Of a DNA stretch of 64,000 bases, positions 27,013 through 38,120 are shown piece by piece; within the stretch, counting starts at the first letter, position 1; every line of letters begins with the position of its first letter. Made by a program: the position numbers and the translations under genes. Under the pieces are notes generated by a model that saw only the letters and a list, made by a program, of their open reading frames with translations, was not told where the DNA came from and did no database searches. The stretch spans positions 310,001 through 374,000 of the forward strand of contig NZ_RSED01000001.1 in NCBI RefSeq assembly GCF_003933735.1. Direction: 5' to 3'. The stretch comes from Aquabacterium soli (GTDB lineage Bacteria > Pseudomonadota > Gammaproteobacteria > Burkholderiales > Burkholderiaceae_C).

Positions 27013-28556
27013 TGAGCGCCCTGACCACCCCGTTGAACGACGTGTCCTCGATCCTGGCCTGGCTGGCCGCGCAAGGCGTGCGCCAGTTGACGGTCGACAG
27101 CCGCGAGATCGCCCCTCGCGTGGCCCAAGGCCAGGCGCCAGGCTTCATCGCCTGGCCGGGCGCGGCCCGTGATGGCCGGGCTTTCGTGCCCCAGGCCCTG
27201 CAAGAAGGCGCGCGTGCCTGCCTGGTCGAGGCCGAGGGCGCCGACGCCTTCGCGTTCACCGATGCCCGCGTCGCGGCGGTGCCCGGCCTCAAGGCCCGCC
27301 TGGCCGAGATCGCCCACGCCTTCTACGATCACCCCAGCGAACGGCTCGATGTGGTGGCCGTGACCGGCACCAACGGCAAGACCTCGACCTCTTGGTGGAC
27401 AGCGCAGGCGCTCAGCGCGCTGGGCCGCCCCTGCGGCGTGATCGGCACGCTGGGCGTCGGCCAGCCCGGCTCGGGCGATTTCGTCTCCACAGGTCTGACC
27501 ACGCCCGATCCCGTCACGTTGCACGCCACCTTCCGCCACTTCGTGGATGAAGGTTTGGTGGCCGCGGCCATCGAGGCCTCGTCCATCGGCATCGAAGAGC
27601 GCCGCCTGGACGCCACGCGCATCCGTGTCGCGCAGTTCACCAACTTCACGCAGGACCACCTGGATTACCACCAGACCATGGACGCCTACTGGCGCGCCAA
27701 GCAGGCCCTGTTCGAATGGGATGGCCTGCAGGCTGCCGTGGTCAATGTGGACGATCCGCAGGGCGACGAGCTGGTGCCGCTGTGCCGCCAGCGCGGGCTG
27801 CAGCTGTGGACCACCGCCGTGCGCGAGCCGGCCCGCTTGTCCGCCCAGGACGTGGTCACCCAGGCCGATGGCCTGCGCGCCCGCATCGTCGAGCGTGATG
27901 AATCGCTGGCCCGCGTGCTGGACCAGGCCGATCTGCAGGCCTCGCTGGTGGGTGATTTCAACGTGTCCAACCTGCTGGCCGTGATTGGTGCCCTGCGCGC
28001 CCTCGGCGTGACGCTGGCCGATGCCGTGAACGCCTGCGCCGGCCTGAGCGCCGTGCCTGGCCGCATGCAGCAGGTGCAGCTGCCCGACACCGATGCGCTG
28101 GCCTTGCCGCTGGCCGTGGTCGACTACGCCCACACCCCTGATGCCTTGCTCAAGGCCCTGACGGCCCTGCGTCCGCTGGCCAGTGCACGCGGCGGCCGCC
28201 TGTGGTGCGTGTTCGGCTGCGGTGGCAACCGTGATCCGATCAAGCGCCCGCTGATGGGCGCCATGGCCGACCAGTACGCCGACGAGATCGTGCTCACCAG
28301 CGACAACCCCCGCAACGAGGCGCCCGGCTACATCCTGTGCCAGATCCTGGCCGGCGTGGTGCGCAGCGAGCCTGTGGCCGTGATCGAGAACCGCCGCGAA
28401 GCCATCGTCCACGCCATCACCCGTGCCGACCCGCGCGATGTGGTGCTGATCGCTGGCAAGGGCCACGAGACCACGCAGGACGTGGCCGGCGCCAAGACAC
28501 CGTTCTCCGATGTGGACGAATCGCTGAGCGCCCTGCGCGCACGGAGGGCTGCATGA
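27012..28556 (+). CDS. murE: UDP-MurNAc-tripeptide synthetase MurE (meso-DAP adding)
   Basis: A 514-residue ATP-dependent Mur ligase adding the third stem residue to UDP-MurNAc-L-Ala-D-Glu. The P-loop is VTGTNGKTS (117-125). The motif DNPRNEAP is the meso-diaminopimelate specificity signature, so this organism makes DAP-type peptidoglycan. The start overlaps the ftsI stop by one base, and the stop overlaps the murF ATG. Confidence 0.95.
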   Translation: MSALTTPLNDVSSILAWLAAQGVRQLTVDSREIAPRVAQGQAPGFIAWPGAARDGRAFVPQALQEGARACLVEAEGADAFAFTDARVAAVPGLKARLAEIAHAFYDHPSERLDVVAVTGTNGKTSTSWWTAQALSALGRPCGVIGTLGVGQPGSGDFVSTGLTTPDPVTLHATFRHFVDEGLVAAAIEASSIGIEERRLDATRIRVAQFTNFTQDHLDYHQTMDAYWRAKQALFEWDGLQAAVVNVDDPQGDELVPLCRQRGLQLWTTAVREPARLSAQDVVTQADGLRARIVERDESLARVLDQADLQASLVGDFNVSNLLAVIGALRALGVTLADAVNACAGLSAVPGRMQQVQLPDTDALALPLAVVDYAHTPDALLKALTALRPLASARGGRLWCVFGCGGNRDPIKRPLMGAMADQYADEIVLTSDNPRNEAPGYILCQILAGVVRSEPVAVIENRREAIVHAITRADPRDVVLIAGKGHETTQDVAGAKTPFSDVDESLSALRARRAA

Positions 28557-30028
28557 CAGGCACCCCGGTGATGATGATGACCCTGGGCCTGGCCCACCAG
28601 TTGCTGCCCGGCTCGGTGCTGGTGGGCGATCCGGCCACGCCGATCGCCCGCGTGCACAGCGACACCCGCAGCCTGCAGGCCGGTGACCTGTTCGTGGCCT
28701 TGCGCGGCGAGCGCTTCGATGCGCACGATTTCCTGCCCCAGGCCGCGCAATCGGGCGCCGCCGCCGTGCTGGTGCAGCGCGGCATCGACACGTCGGGGCT
28801 GCCCGGCCTGGTCGTGCCCGATACGCGTGCGGCCCTGGGCTGGCTGGCCTCCGGCTGGCGCGCCCGATTCGACATCCCCCTGGTGGCGGTGACCGGCAGC
28901 AACGGCAAGACCACCGTCACGCAGATGGTGGCCAGCATCCTGCGCGCCTGGACCACGCTGGAGGGCCGCCCCGACGGCGCCTTGGCCACGCAAGGCAACT
29001 TCAACAACGACATCGGCGTGCCGCTGACCCTGCTGCGCCTGCGCGAAGACCAGCACCAGTGCGCCGTCGTCGAGCTGGGCATGAACCACCCCGGCGAGAT
29101 CGAACAGCTGGCCGCCTTGGCCGCGCCCACCGTGGCGCTGGTCAACAACGCACAGCGCGAGCACCAGGAGTTCATGCACACGGTCGAGGCCGTGGCGCGC
29201 GAGAACGGCAGCGTGCTGGCCTCGCTGCCGCGTGACGGCATCGCCGTGTTCCCCGCTGACGATGCCGAGCACACGCCGATCTGGCGCGAGCTCTCCACCG
29301 GCCGCCGCGTGATCGATTTCGCATTGCAGGGCGATGCGGCCGTGACCTGCGCCAGCACCTGGGTCGACGCGCCCACCGATGGCCAGGGACCGCACTGGCT
29401 GATCCAGCTGTCCACGCCGGCTGGCGCTGCCGAGGTGCGGCTGCACATGGCCGGTGAGCACAACGTGCGCAATGCCTTGGCCTCCACCGCAGCGGCGCTG
29501 GCCGCGGGTGCCCCGCTGCAGGCCGTCGCTCAGGGCCTGTCCGGCTTCGTGCCCGTCAAGGGCCGCTCGGCGTTGCGCAGCATCCAGCGTGCAGGTCGCA
29601 CCGTCACCTTGATCGACGACAGCTACAACGCCAACCCCGACTCTGTGCGCGCCGCCATCGACATGCTGGCCGCGCTGCCCGGACCGCACTGGCTGGTGCT
29701 GGGTGACATGGGCGAGGTCGGCAACCAGGGGCCCGCCTTCCACGAAGAAGTCGGCACCCATGCCCGCGCCAAGGGCATCGAACACCTGTGGACGGCCGGC
29801 CTGCTGTGCCGCCATGCCGCACAGGCCTACGGTGCGGGTGCACGTCATTTCGAATCGGCCGCCGACATCGTGGCGGCCTTGCAGGCATCGACCCCTGCCC
29901 AGAACCACACCCCTCATAACGAACCAGGGGGCGTGCCGGACGCGGCCGCCATCTTGGTCAAAGGATCGCGCTTCATGAAGATGGAAACCGTCGTCGCCAG
30001 CCTGGCCGGAGGTGAGCATGCTGCTTAG
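28553..30028 (+). CDS. murF: UDP-MurNAc-tripeptide D-alanyl-D-alanine ligase MurF
   Basis: A 491-residue Mur ligase adding D-Ala-D-Ala to complete the pentapeptide precursor. The P-loop is [13 protein letters not shown]. Further motifs are [17 protein letters not shown] and [10 protein letters not shown] in the central domain and [13 protein letters not shown] in the C-terminal domain. ATG at 28553 follows a GGAGGG sequence and overlaps the murE stop as ATGA. Its 3' end carries the ribosome site of mraY. Confidence 0.95.
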   Translation: MTGTPVMMMTLGLAHQLLPGSVLVGDPATPIARVHSDTRSLQAGDLFVALRGERFDAHDFLPQAAQSGAAAVLVQRGIDTSGLPGLVVPDTRAALGWLASGWRARFDIPLVAVTGSNGKTTVTQMVASILRAWTTLEGRPDGALATQGNFNNDIGVPLTLLRLREDQHQCAVVELGMNHPGEIEQLAALAAPTVALVNNAQREHQEFMHTVEAVARENGSVLASLPRDGIAVFPADDAEHTPIWRELSTGRRVIDFALQGDAAVTCASTWVDAPTDGQGPHWLIQLSTPAGAAEVRLHMAGEHNVRNALASTAAALAAGAPLQAVAQGLSGFVPVKGRSALRSIQRAGRTVTLIDDSYNANPDSVRAAIDMLAALPGPHWLVLGDMGEVGNQGPAFHEEVGTHARAKGIEHLWTAGLLCRHAAQAYGAGARHFESAADIVAALQASTPAQNHTPHNEPGGVPDAAAILVKGSRFMKMETVVASLAGGEHAA

Positions 30029-31196
30029 CCTGGCCCTGTGGCTGCAGGACATGAACCCCGAATGGGGCTTCCTGCGCGTCTTCCAGTACCTGACCTTCCG
30101 CTCGGTGATGGCGGCCATGACCGCGCTGCTGATCGGCCTGGCCCTGGGCCCCTGGCTGATCCGCCGGCTCACCGAACTCAAGATCGGCCAGCCCATCCGT
30201 GAATACGGCATCCAGGATCACCTGTCCAAGCGCGGCACGCCCACCATGGGCGGCGCCCTGATCCTGCTGGCCATCGGCCTGTCGACCCTGCTGTGGTTCG
30301 ACTGGGGCAACCGCTTCGTGTGGATCGTGATGATCGTGACCACGGGCTTCGGCGCCGTGGGCTGGGCCGATGACTGGCGCAAGGTGGTGCACAAGAACCC
30401 GGAGGGCATGCCCTCGCGCGAGAAGTACTTCTGGCAGTCGGTCATCGGCCTGGTGGCCGCCATCTACCTGGCCTTCAGCGTGTCCGAGACCGACAACCTG
30501 CGCGTGATCGAGCTGTTCTTCCGCTGGGTGGCTTCGGGCTTCTCGAATGACCTGCCGCCCAAGGCCGACCTGATCGTGCCCTTCTTCAAGACCATCAGCT
30601 ACCCGCTGGGTGTCTGGGGCTTCATGGTGCTGACCTACGTCGTGATCGTGGGCACCAGCAACGCCGTGAACCTGACGGACGGCCTCGACGGCCTGGCCAT
30701 CATGCCGGTCGTGATGGTGGGCTCGGCCCTGGGCATCTTCTGCTACGTGACCGGCAACGCCGTGTACGCCAAGTACCTGCTGCTGCCGCACATCCCGGGC
30801 GCGGGCGAGTTGATGGTGTTCTGCGCGGCGATGGCCGGCGCGGGGCTGGCCTTCCTGTGGTTCAACGCCTACCCGGCGCAGGTCTTCATGGGCGATGTGG
30901 GCGCGCTGGCGCTGGGCGGTGCCCTGGGCACCATCGCCGTCATCGTGCGCCAGGAGATCGTGCTGGCCGTGATGGGCGGTGTGTTCGTGCTCGAAGCCCT
31001 GTCCGTGATGATCCAGGTCAGCTACTTCAAGTACACCAAGAAGAAGTACGGCGAGGGCCGGCGCATCCTGCTGATGGCGCCGCTGCACCACCACTTCGAG
31101 AAATCCGGCTGGAAAGAGACGCAGGTCGTGGTCCGCTTCTGGATCATCACCATGCTGCTGTGCCTGGCCGGCTTGTCCACCCTGAAACTGCGTTGA
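30018..31196 (+). CDS. mraY: Phospho-MurNAc-pentapeptide transferase MraY
   Basis: A 392-residue polytopic inner-membrane enzyme that makes lipid I from UDP-MurNAc-pentapeptide and undecaprenyl phosphate. About ten membrane helices are visible. Catalytic motifs include KRGTPTMGG, the Asp pair in [18 protein letters not shown] and the His-rich [14 protein letters not shown] near the C-terminus. ATG at 30018 is preferred to an in-frame GTG six bases earlier because GGAGG ends 5 bases before it. It overlaps the end of murF by 11 bases. Confidence 0.95.
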   Translation: MLLSLALWLQDMNPEWGFLRVFQYLTFRSVMAAMTALLIGLALGPWLIRRLTELKIGQPIREYGIQDHLSKRGTPTMGGALILLAIGLSTLLWFDWGNRFVWIVMIVTTGFGAVGWADDWRKVVHKNPEGMPSREKYFWQSVIGLVAAIYLAFSVSETDNLRVIELFFRWVASGFSNDLPPKADLIVPFFKTISYPLGVWGFMVLTYVVIVGTSNAVNLTDGLDGLAIMPVVMVGSALGIFCYVTGNAVYAKYLLLPHIPGAGELMVFCAAMAGAGLAFLWFNAYPAQVFMGDVGALALGGALGTIAVIVRQEIVLAVMGGVFVLEALSVMIQVSYFKYTKKKYGEGRRILLMAPLHHHFEKSGWKETQVVVRFWIITMLLCLAGLSTLKLR

Positions 31197-31223
31197 TCGC
31201 TGTCGATTCACACCTCCACCAAG

Positions 31224-33086
31224 ATGCTTTACCTGCGTGAGCTCACCGTGCTGATCCTGGGTCTGGGAGACTCGGGCCTGGCCATGGCGCGCTGGTGCAA
31301 CCGGTGCGGCGCGCTGGTGCGCGTGGCGGACACGCGTGCGAACCCACCCCAGGCGGCCACCCTGGCTGCCGAGGTGCCGGGCGCCACGCTGCACCATGGG
31401 CTGGACGCGGCCCTGCTGGACGGCGTACAACTGGTGCTCAAGAGCCCGGGCCTGGCGCCCAACGCGCCCGAGGTGTCCGTGTTGCTGGCCCGTGCCGACG
31501 AGCTGGGCATCCCGGTGCGCGGCGAGCTCTCGCTGTTCGCCTCGGCCCTGGCCGATCTGAAGGACGAACGCGGCTATGCCCCGAAGGTGCTGGCGATCAC
31601 CGGCACCAATGGCAAGACCACGACCACCTCGCTCACGGCCAAGCTGGTCGAGCGCGCCGGCAAGCGGGTGGGCCTGGCGGGCAACATCGGCCCCACCTTG
31701 CTGGACACGCTGGCCCAGGCGCTCGACGCCGAGCCCGAGGTGACGCCAGAGCCTGAAGAGGCCGTGCCGCCAGCATTGCCCGAAGGCGCCGAGGCGCCGG
31801 CCTTGCCTGCCCAAGACCAGGCGGCTCAAGGCGATGCCGCCACCGTGGCCATCGACCTGGCCGACGGGGAAGAACTGGCCGCTGAATCGGCTGCAGCCGA
31901 TGAAGGCCAGGATGCGCCTGTGCTGGCCGCCACCCCTGAATCCACCGACGCAGACGCCACGGCGTCTCTGCCCGATGATGCCGATGCGCCCTTGGTGCAA
32001 CTGGCCCCGCCGCCGCCGGCCGAGCCCGTGTTCCAGGTGCTGCCCGAGGTCTGGGTGCTCGAGCTCTCCAGCTTCCAGCTCGACGGCGTCAGCAACTTCG
32101 AGCCCAGTGCCGCCACCGTGCTCAACATCACGCAGGACCACCTGGACTGGCACGGCACCATGGCCGGCTACGCAGGCGCCAAGGCCCGCATCTTCGGCAA
32201 GCAGGGTGTGATGGTGATCAACCGCGACGACCCGGCAGTGGACGCCATGGTGCCGCCGCCCGAAGTGATCAAATCCGGCGTCAAAGGCCGTCCGGCCCGC
32301 GTGGTGCACCGCGATGTCGTGCGTTTCGGTCTGGACGCGCCGCGCCAACCGGGCGATTTCGGCTTGGTCAACGAGGGCGGCATGGCCTGGCTGGTGCGTG
32401 CCCGCGAGGTCGATCCCACCATCAAGCGCAAGAAGGGCGATCCGGATGAGGAGATCATCCTGCAGCGCCTGATGCCGGCCGACGCGCTGCGCATCCGCGG
32501 GCGCCACAACGCCTCGAACGCCCTGGCCGCGCTGGCACTGACCACGGCCATCGGCCTGCCGCTGGCGCCGATGCTGCACGGCCTGCGTGAATACCGCGGC
32601 GAGCCGCACCGCGTCGAGGTGGTGGCCAATGTCGCCGGCGTCGACGCGATCGACGACAGCAAGGGCACCAACGTGGGCGCCACCGTGGCCGCATTGCTGG
32701 GCCTGGGCGCCGACCTGTCGGGCGGCAAGCTGGTGGTGATCCTGGGCGGCGACGGCAAGGGCCAGGATTTCGCGCCGCTGGCCGCGCCGGTGGGCCGCTT
32801 CGCACGGGCCGTGGCCTTGATCGGCCGAGATGCCGAGGCCATTGAACAGGCCTTGTCTCAAGGCGACGGCCTGATCGACGCGCTGGGCGAGCCGCTGCCC
32901 GTGCAGCGCCACGACACGCTGGAGCAGGCCACGCGCTGGTCCTTCGAACAGGCCCGCGCCGGTGATGCCGTGCTGCTCAGCCCGGCCTGCGCCAGCCTGG
33001 ACATGTTCCGCAACTACGCGCACCGCGCCGAGGTCTTCATCGACACCGTGCGCGAGATCGCGGCCGATCGGGGGGAGGTGGTATGA
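31224..33086 (+). CDS. murD: UDP-MurNAc-L-alanine--D-glutamate ligase MurD with a large low-complexity insertion
   Basis: A 620-residue Mur ligase adding D-Glu; family members are usually 440-500 residues. The P-loop is [13 protein letters not shown] and the next conserved block is [18 protein letters not shown]. From about residue 168 to 273 the protein contains an acidic, Pro/Ala-rich stretch (for example [17 protein letters not shown] and LAPPPPAEP) before rejoining the family at [16 protein letters not shown]. Later motifs ([11 protein letters not shown] for the binding lysine region, [19 protein letters not shown]) are intact, so the enzyme is expected to be active. A smaller charged insertion ([14 protein letters not shown]) lies near 397-410. 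The start is 27 bases after mraY. Confidence 0.93.
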   Translation: MLYLRELTVLILGLGDSGLAMARWCNRCGALVRVADTRANPPQAATLAAEVPGATLHHGLDAALLDGVQLVLKSPGLAPNAPEVSVLLARADELGIPVRGELSLFASALADLKDERGYAPKVLAITGTNGKTTTTSLTAKLVERAGKRVGLAGNIGPTLLDTLAQALDAEPEVTPEPEEAVPPALPEGAEAPALPAQDQAAQGDAATVAIDLADGEELAAESAAADEGQDAPVLAATPESTDADATASLPDDADAPLVQLAPPPPAEPVFQVLPEVWVLELSSFQLDGVSNFEPSAATVLNITQDHLDWHGTMAGYAGAKARIFGKQGVMVINRDDPAVDAMVPPPEVIKSGVKGRPARVVHRDVVRFGLDAPRQPGDFGLVNEGGMAWLVRAREVDPTIKRKKGDPDEEIILQRLMPADALRIRGRHNASNALAALALTTAIGLPLAPMLHGLREYRGEPHRVEVVANVAGVDAIDDSKGTNVGATVAALLGLGADLSGGKLVVILGGDGKGQDFAPLAAPVGRFARAVALIGRDAEAIEQALSQGDGLIDALGEPLPVQRHDTLEQATRWSFEQARAGDAVLLSPACASLDMFRNYAHRAEVFIDTVREIAADRGEVV

Positions 33087-34348
33087 CCGACACGACCAGC
33101 CTTGAGCCGACCCCCGGCCTGTTTGCACGGCTGAAGAACCGCCTCCTGCAACGCGGTGAGGGTGGCAGCCTGCCCGTGCGCGACTGGGTCAGCGTGTCCA
33201 GCCAGCCCACCCGCGTGATGGGCTTCGACCAGGGCATGGTGTGGGTTGTGATGGCCCTGCTGCTGCTGGGCCTGGTGATGGTGTACTCGGCCTCGATCGC
33301 CTTGCCCGACAGCCCCAAGTTCGCCAACTACGCGGCCTCGCATTTCTTCAGCCGCCACCTGTTCTCGCTGTCGTTGTCGCTGGCCACCGCCTGCATCGTG
33401 GTGCAGATCCCGCTGTCGGTCTGGGAGCGTGTCGCCCCCTGGCTGTTCGTGGCCTCCCTGGTGCTGCTGATGCTGGTGCTGATCCCGCATGTGGGCAAGG
33501 GCGTGAACGGCGCGCGCCGCTGGCTGCCACTGGGCGTGATGAACTTCCAGCCTTCTGAACTCGCCAAGCTGGCCATCACGCTCTATGCCGCCGACTACAT
33601 GGTGCGCAAAATGGACGTGAAGGAGCACTTCTTCCGTGCCGTGGCTCCGATGGCGGTGGCCGTGGGCGTGGTGGGCCTGCTGCTGCTGGCCGAGCCCGAC
33701 ATGGGCGCCTTCATGGTGATCGCTGCCATCGCGATGGCCATCCTCTTCCTGGGCGGCGTCAACGGCCGCATGTTCTTCCTGATCACGGCGGTGCTGGTCG
33801 GCGCCTTCGTTCTGATGGTGTCGCTCAGCCCCTGGCGGCGCGAGCGCATCTTCGCCTACCTCGATCCTTGGGACGAGAAGAACGCGCTGGGCAAGGCCTA
33901 CCAGCTCACGCACTCGCTGATCGCGTTCGGGCGCGGCGAGATCTTCGGCGAAGGCCTGGGCTCCAGCCTGGAAAAGCTGCACTACCTGCCTGAGGCCCAC
34001 ACCGACTTCCTGCTGGCCGTGATCGGCGAAGAACTGGGCTTCGTCGGCGTGGCCATCGTGATCTTCGCCTTCTTCTGGCTGGTGCGCCGCCTGTTCCACA
34101 TCGGCCGCCAGGCCATCGCGCTCGACCGCGTCTTCTCGGGCCTGGTGGCCCAGGGCGTTGGCGTGTGGATGGGCGGCCAGGCCTTCATCAACATGGGCGT
34201 GAACCTGGGCGTGCTGCCCACCAAGGGCCTGACACTGCCCTTGATGAGCTATGGCGGCTCGGGCATCTTGCTCAACTGCGTGGCGCTGGCGATCTGTCTT
34301 CGCGTCGACATCGAAAACAGGCAGTTGATGCGCGGAGGCCGCGCATGA
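33083..34348 (+). CDS. ftsW: Lipid II polymerase / division protein FtsW
   Basis: A 421-residue SEDS-family septal peptidoglycan polymerase with a cytosolic N-terminus of about 50 residues and ten membrane helices. Signature sequences are [24 protein letters not shown] with the region around the catalytic Asp, EPDMGAFMV, and [10 protein letters not shown] near the end. ATG overlaps the murD stop. The C-terminus RQLMRGGRA is encoded by the first of three copies of a 25-bp repeat that also supplies the ribosome site for the next open reading frame. Confidence 0.95.
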   Translation: MTDTTSLEPTPGLFARLKNRLLQRGEGGSLPVRDWVSVSSQPTRVMGFDQGMVWVVMALLLLGLVMVYSASIALPDSPKFANYAASHFFSRHLFSLSLSLATACIVVQIPLSVWERVAPWLFVASLVLLMLVLIPHVGKGVNGARRWLPLGVMNFQPSELAKLAITLYAADYMVRKMDVKEHFFRAVAPMAVAVGVVGLLLLAEPDMGAFMVIAAIAMAILFLGGVNGRMFFLITAVLVGAFVLMVSLSPWRRERIFAYLDPWDEKNALGKAYQLTHSLIAFGRGEIFGEGLGSSLEKLHYLPEAHTDFLLAVIGEELGFVGVAIVIFAFFWLVRRLFHIGRQAIALDRVFSGLVAQGVGVWMGGQAFINMGVNLGVLPTKGLTLPLMSYGGSGILLNCVALAICLRVDIENRQLMRGGRA

Positions 34349-34434
34349 ACTGGCTGTTTCCCCAAAACCGGCAGGCCACCGCGCAGCGGGGGCAGGGCGC
34401 GAAGCGACCGTTGATGCGCGGAGGCCGCGCATGA
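34345..34434 (+). CDS. Coupled 29-residue mini-ORF, copy 1
   Basis: This frame starts with an ATG that overlaps the ftsW stop as ATGA and has GGAGG 6 bases upstream, the same arrangement as every other start in this part of the cluster. The peptide begins [14 protein letters not shown], is basic, and ends RPLMRGGRA, nearly the same as the FtsW C-terminus (RQLMRGGRA). It has no membrane helix and resembles no family I know. It could be a real small protein or merely a by-product of a duplicated reinitiation site. Confidence 0.5.
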   Translation: MNWLFPQNRQATAQRGQGAKRPLMRGGRA

Positions 34435-34520
34435 ACTGGCTGTTTCCCCAAAACCGGCAGGCCACCGCGCAGCGGGGGCAGGGCGCGAAGCGACCGTTGA
34501 TGCGCGGAGGCCGCGCATGA
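34431..34520 (+). CDS. Coupled 29-residue mini-ORF, copy 2 (identical to copy 1)
   Basis: Identical in DNA and protein to the preceding mini-ORF, starting at its ATGA overlap and ending in another ATGA overlap with murG. Ribosomes reaching murG from ftsW must pass two reinitiation events, unless they initiate directly at murG. No independent evidence of function is visible. Confidence 0.5.
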   Translation: MNWLFPQNRQATAQRGQGAKRPLMRGGRA

Positions 34521-35647
34521 GCACCTCCAAGCACCTGGTGATCATGGCCGCCGGCACCGGCGGTCACGTCATGCCCGGCCTGGCCGTGGCGCGCGAGATG
34601 CAGCAGCGCGGCTGGGCCGTGAGCTGGCTGGGCACGAAGGCCGGCATGGAGAACCGCCTGGTGCCGCCCAGCGGCATCCCCATGGACACCATCGGCTTCA
34701 GCGGTCTGCGGGGCAAGGGCCTGCTGCACACGCTGACCGGCGGGCTGCGCCTGGTCAAGGCCTTCGGTGAGTGCTTCGGCATCTTGGGCCGCCGCAAGGC
34801 CGATGCCGTGCTGGGCATGGGCGGCTATGTGTGCTTCCCCGGCGGCCTGATGGCGTCGGCGCGCGGGTTGCCGCTGGTGCTGGTCAACGCCGATGCCTCG
34901 CTGCTGATGAGCAACAAGGCCCTGTTGCCCGTGGCCGATGCCGTGGCCTTCGGCTTCGACAGCGAGGACGTGGCCAAGGTGGCCACACGCCACCGCGTGG
35001 CCCATGTCACGGGCAACCCGGTGCGCGCCGAGATCGAGGCCATCGCACCGCCTGCGCTGCGCTTTGCCGGCCGCCTGGGCCCGCTGCGCGTGCTGGTGGT
35101 GGGCGGCAGCCTGGGCGCCAAGGTGCTGAACGACACGCTGCCCCGCGCGCTGGCCCTGCTGGCCCCTGAAGAGCGCCCCCGCATCACGCATCAGACCGGC
35201 GTGGCCCAGTACGAGGCCGTCAAGGCCACGTACGGCCAGCAGGGCATCGACCTGCCGCGCGAGGTCGAGGTGCTGCCCTTCATCAACGACATGGACCAGC
35301 GCCTGGCCGATTGCGATGTGATCATCTGCCGAGCCGGCGCCATCACCGTGAGCGAGCTGTGCGTGGCCGGCGTGCCCAGCATCCTGGTGCCGCTGGTGGT
35401 GTCGACCACGGCCCACCAGCGTGACAACGCCGCCTACATGGCGAAGCACGGCGCGGCCATCCACCTGCCTCAGGGCGAGCTGACACCCGAATCCCTGGCC
35501 GAGCGCCTGCGCGGCCTGCACCGCGACGACCTGCGCGCCATGGCCGACAAGGCGCACGCGCTGGCCCGCCGTGGTGCCGCTGCGGCCGTGGCCGACGACA
35601 TCGAACGACTGACCTCATCTTCAACCCGAAAGGGGGCCGCAGCATGA
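34517..35647 (+). CDS. murG: UDP-GlcNAc:lipid I N-acetylglucosaminyltransferase MurG
   Basis: A 376-residue GT-B glycosyltransferase at the inner face of the membrane, converting lipid I to lipid II. The N-terminal glycine-rich loop is [15 protein letters not shown], the second is [12 protein letters not shown], and the UDP-GlcNAc site includes [16 protein letters not shown] and [14 protein letters not shown] overlaps the stop of the second mini-ORF; GGAGG lies 6 bases upstream. The stop overlaps murC as ATGA. Confidence 0.96.
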   Translation: MSTSKHLVIMAAGTGGHVMPGLAVAREMQQRGWAVSWLGTKAGMENRLVPPSGIPMDTIGFSGLRGKGLLHTLTGGLRLVKAFGECFGILGRRKADAVLGMGGYVCFPGGLMASARGLPLVLVNADASLLMSNKALLPVADAVAFGFDSEDVAKVATRHRVAHVTGNPVRAEIEAIAPPALRFAGRLGPLRVLVVGGSLGAKVLNDTLPRALALLAPEERPRITHQTGVAQYEAVKATYGQQGIDLPREVEVLPFINDMDQRLADCDVIICRAGAITVSELCVAGVPSILVPLVVSTTAHQRDNAAYMAKHGAAIHLPQGELTPESLAERLRGLHRDDLRAMADKAHALARRGAAAAVADDIERLTSSSTRKGAAA

Positions 35648-37047
35648 AACACGCGGTCAAGCACATCCATTTCGTCGGCGTGGGCGGCTCCGGCATGAGC
35701 GGCATCGCCGAGATCCTGCACAACCTGGGCTACACCGTGTCCGGCTCCGACCAGCAGGACAGCGCCACCGCGCGCCGCCTGGCCTCGCTGGGCATCCGTG
35801 TCTTCACCGGCCACGAGGCCGCGCACATCGAAGGCGCCGAGGCCGTGGTCACCTCTACCGCAGTGAAGGGCGACAACCCCGAGGTGATCGCCGCGCGCGC
35901 CAGGCGCATCCCCGTGGTGCCGCGCGCCGTGATGCTGGCCGAGCTGATGCGCCTCAAGCGCGGCATCGCCATCGCCGGCACGCACGGCAAGACCACCACC
36001 ACCTCGCTGGTCACCTGCATCCTGGCCGAAGCCGGCGTCGATCCCACCTTCGTGATCGGCGGCAAGCTCAACAGCGCCGGGGCCAACTCGGCGCTGGGCA
36101 AGGGCGACTACATCGTGGTCGAGGCCGATGAATCCGACGCTTCCTTCCTGAACCTGCTGCCCATCCTGTCCGTCGTCACGAACATCGACGCCGACCACAT
36201 GGACACCTACGGGCACGATTTCGCGAAGCTCAAGCAGGCCTTCGTCGATTTCCTGCACCGCATGCCCTTCTACGGGTCGGCCATCCTGTGTGGTGACGAT
36301 CCGGGGGTGCGCTCCATCATCCCGCTGATCTCGCGCCCGGTCATCACCTACGGCTTCGGTGAAGACGCGCAGGTGCGCGCGGTCAACGTCGAGGCCCTGG
36401 CCGGCGGCCAGATGCGCTTCGTCGTGCAGCGCCGCAACGGCACCGTGATGCCCGACATCACCGTGACCTTGAACCTGCCCGGCGTGCACAACGTGCTCAA
36501 CGCGCTGGCCGCCATCGCCGTGGCCACCGAGATCGAACTGCCCGACGGGCCCATCATCAAGGCGCTTGGCGAGTTCACCGGCGTGGGCCGGCGCTTCCAG
36601 CGCTACGGTGATTTCAAGACCAGTGATGGCGGCACGTTCACGCTGATTGATGATTACGGCCACCACCCGGTCGAGATGGCCGCCGTGATCAGCGCGGCGC
36701 GCGGCGCCTTCCCGGGCCAGCGCATCGTGCTGGCCTTCCAGCCGCACCGGTTCACCCGCACGCGCGATTGCTTCGAGGATTTCGTGAAGGTGCTGGGCAC
36801 GGCCGATGCTGTGCTGCTGACCGAGGTCTACGCGGCCGGCGAGCAACCCATCGTGGCCGCCGACGGCCGCGCCCTGACCCGCGCCGTGCGCGTGTCGGGC
36901 AAGGTCGAGCCGCTCTTCGTGGACGAGATCGCCGCATTGCCGCAGAGCATCGCCGACACCGCCCGTGCGGGTGATGTCGTGATCTGCATGGGGGCGGGCT
37001 CCATTGGCGGCGTGCCCGCCAAGGTTGTTGAACTGCTGAAAGATTGA
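35644..37047 (+). CDS. murC: UDP-MurNAc--L-alanine ligase MurC
   Basis: A 467-residue cytosolic Mur ligase that adds the first stem residue. The N-terminal nucleotide-binding motif is [17 protein letters not shown], the P-loop is [14 protein letters not shown], and the ligase motif [12 protein letters not shown] and the C-terminal [10 protein letters not shown] are intact. Length is normal. It overlaps murG by four bases and is followed by ddl after 16 bases. Confidence 0.96.
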   Translation: MKHAVKHIHFVGVGGSGMSGIAEILHNLGYTVSGSDQQDSATARRLASLGIRVFTGHEAAHIEGAEAVVTSTAVKGDNPEVIAARARRIPVVPRAVMLAELMRLKRGIAIAGTHGKTTTTSLVTCILAEAGVDPTFVIGGKLNSAGANSALGKGDYIVVEADESDASFLNLLPILSVVTNIDADHMDTYGHDFAKLKQAFVDFLHRMPFYGSAILCGDDPGVRSIIPLISRPVITYGFGEDAQVRAVNVEALAGGQMRFVVQRRNGTVMPDITVTLNLPGVHNVLNALAAIAVATEIELPDGPIIKALGEFTGVGRRFQRYGDFKTSDGGTFTLIDDYGHHPVEMAAVISAARGAFPGQRIVLAFQPHRFTRTRDCFEDFVKVLGTADAVLLTEVYAAGEQPIVAADGRALTRAVRVSGKVEPLFVDEIAALPQSIADTARAGDVVICMGAGSIGGVPAKVVELLKD

Positions 37048-37063
37048 GACGAGGACCGATGCC

Positions 37064-38083
37064 ATGAGCGCCCCCCTCCAGATTGCCCCGCCCACCGTGG
37101 ATCCGACCTCCTTCGGCAAGGTCGCCGTGCTGTTCGGCGGCGATTCCGCCGAGCGCGAGATCTCCATCATGTCCGGCACCGGCGTGCTCAAGGCCCTGCA
37201 GTCGCAAGGCGTTGATGCCCATGCGTTCGACCCGTCCGAGCGCCCGCTCGAAGACCTGCGCAAGGAGGGCTTCACGCGCTGCTTCATCGCCCTGCATGGC
37301 CGTGGCGGTGAGGATGGCACCGTGCAGCGCGAGCTCGAATGGCTGCAGCTGCCCTACACCGGCTCGGGCGTGAAGGCCTCCAGCCAGGCCATGGACAAGG
37401 ATGTGACCAAGCTGATGTGGCGCTACAAGGGTGTGCCCACGCCGGGTTGGCGTGTGGTCAAGAGCGCGGCCGAATGCGAAGAGGCGTTCGACTACCTCGA
37501 GTGCGCGGCCATCATCGTCAAGCCGGCCCGTGAAGGCTCGTCCATCGGCCTGACCAAGGTGACGGACCGCAGCCAGTGCGCTGCGGCCTACACCCTGGCC
37601 GCCCAGCACGACGAAGAAGTCATGTGCGAGGAGTTCATCGACGGTGACGAAACCACCTGCCCGGTGCTCGAGGTCAATGGCGAGCCCGTGGCCCTGCCGG
37701 TGATCCGCATCGCTGCGCCCGATGGCAACTACGACTACCAGAACAAGTACTTCACCGACGACACCAAGTACCACTGCCCGTCTGGCCTGTCGGCCGACGA
37801 GGAAGAGAACATCCAGCGCCTGGTGGTCAAGTCCTTCAAGGCCCTGGGTTGCCGTGGCTGGGCCCGTGTCGACGTGATGATCGACAAGGTCACCCGCGAG
37901 CCCAGCCTGCTGGAGATCAACACCGCGCCCGGCATGACCTCGCACTCGCTGGTGCCCATGTCGGCCCGCGTGGCCGGCCTGAGCTACGAGCAGCTGTGCG
38001 TGCACCTGCTGACCACCGCCGCCCTGGACCGCGAGATCCCCGGCATGTACGAGGCCATGAGCGCTGGCCAGCGTTCGGACTGA
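37064..38083 (+). CDS. ddl: D-alanine--D-alanine ligase
   Basis: A 339-residue ATP-grasp enzyme producing the dipeptide used by MurF. Conserved segments are [30 protein letters not shown], the ATP-grasp region [15 protein letters not shown] and the C-terminal Mg/Ade site [21 protein letters not shown] lies 8 bases before the ATG. In this position in the dcw cluster it corresponds to ddlB. Confidence 0.95.
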   Translation: MSAPLQIAPPTVDPTSFGKVAVLFGGDSAEREISIMSGTGVLKALQSQGVDAHAFDPSERPLEDLRKEGFTRCFIALHGRGGEDGTVQRELEWLQLPYTGSGVKASSQAMDKDVTKLMWRYKGVPTPGWRVVKSAAECEEAFDYLECAAIIVKPAREGSSIGLTKVTDRSQCAAAYTLAAQHDEEVMCEEFIDGDETTCPVLEVNGEPVALPVIRIAAPDGNYDYQNKYFTDDTKYHCPSGLSADEEENIQRLVVKSFKALGCRGWARVDVMIDKVTREPSLLEINTAPGMTSHSLVPMSARVAGLSYEQLCVHLLTTAALDREIPGMYEAMSAGQRSD

Positions 38084-38120
38084 ACCGCCCCGCAGCCCCA
38101 CACCGGACACCACCACGACC

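Larger units (their letters stand above)
34325..34520. repeat. 86-bp exact tandem duplication between ftsW and murG (two full units plus 24 bp)
   Basis: Units occupy 34325-34410 and 34411-34496 and are identical; the first 24 bases recur a third time at 34497-34520. The boundaries fall inside the last codons of ftsW and at the murG start. Each shared 24-bp block contains GGAGG, a 6-base spacer and ATGA, so every unit regenerates a ribosome site and a stop/start overlap. The unit length, 86, equals a 30-codon frame minus the 4-base overlap. Confidence 0.97.

Noticed and set aside
29973..33128. Open frame of about 1050 codons antisense to murF, mraY and murD
   Set aside because: It lies opposite three certain genes; the translation is His/Gly/Arg/Gln-rich with no family motifs, the usual shadow of high-GC coding sequence.
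34325..34520. Interpretation of the ftsW-murG repeat as a CRISPR or REP element
   Set aside because: There are only two adjacent full units without spacers, no palindromic repeat core, and the units are in phase with translation start/stop overlaps.
33014..35557. Long antisense frame opposite ftsW and murG that also crosses the tandem repeat
   Set aside because: Shadow composition and no ribosome site. The repetition in its translation only reflects the 86-bp DNA duplication.
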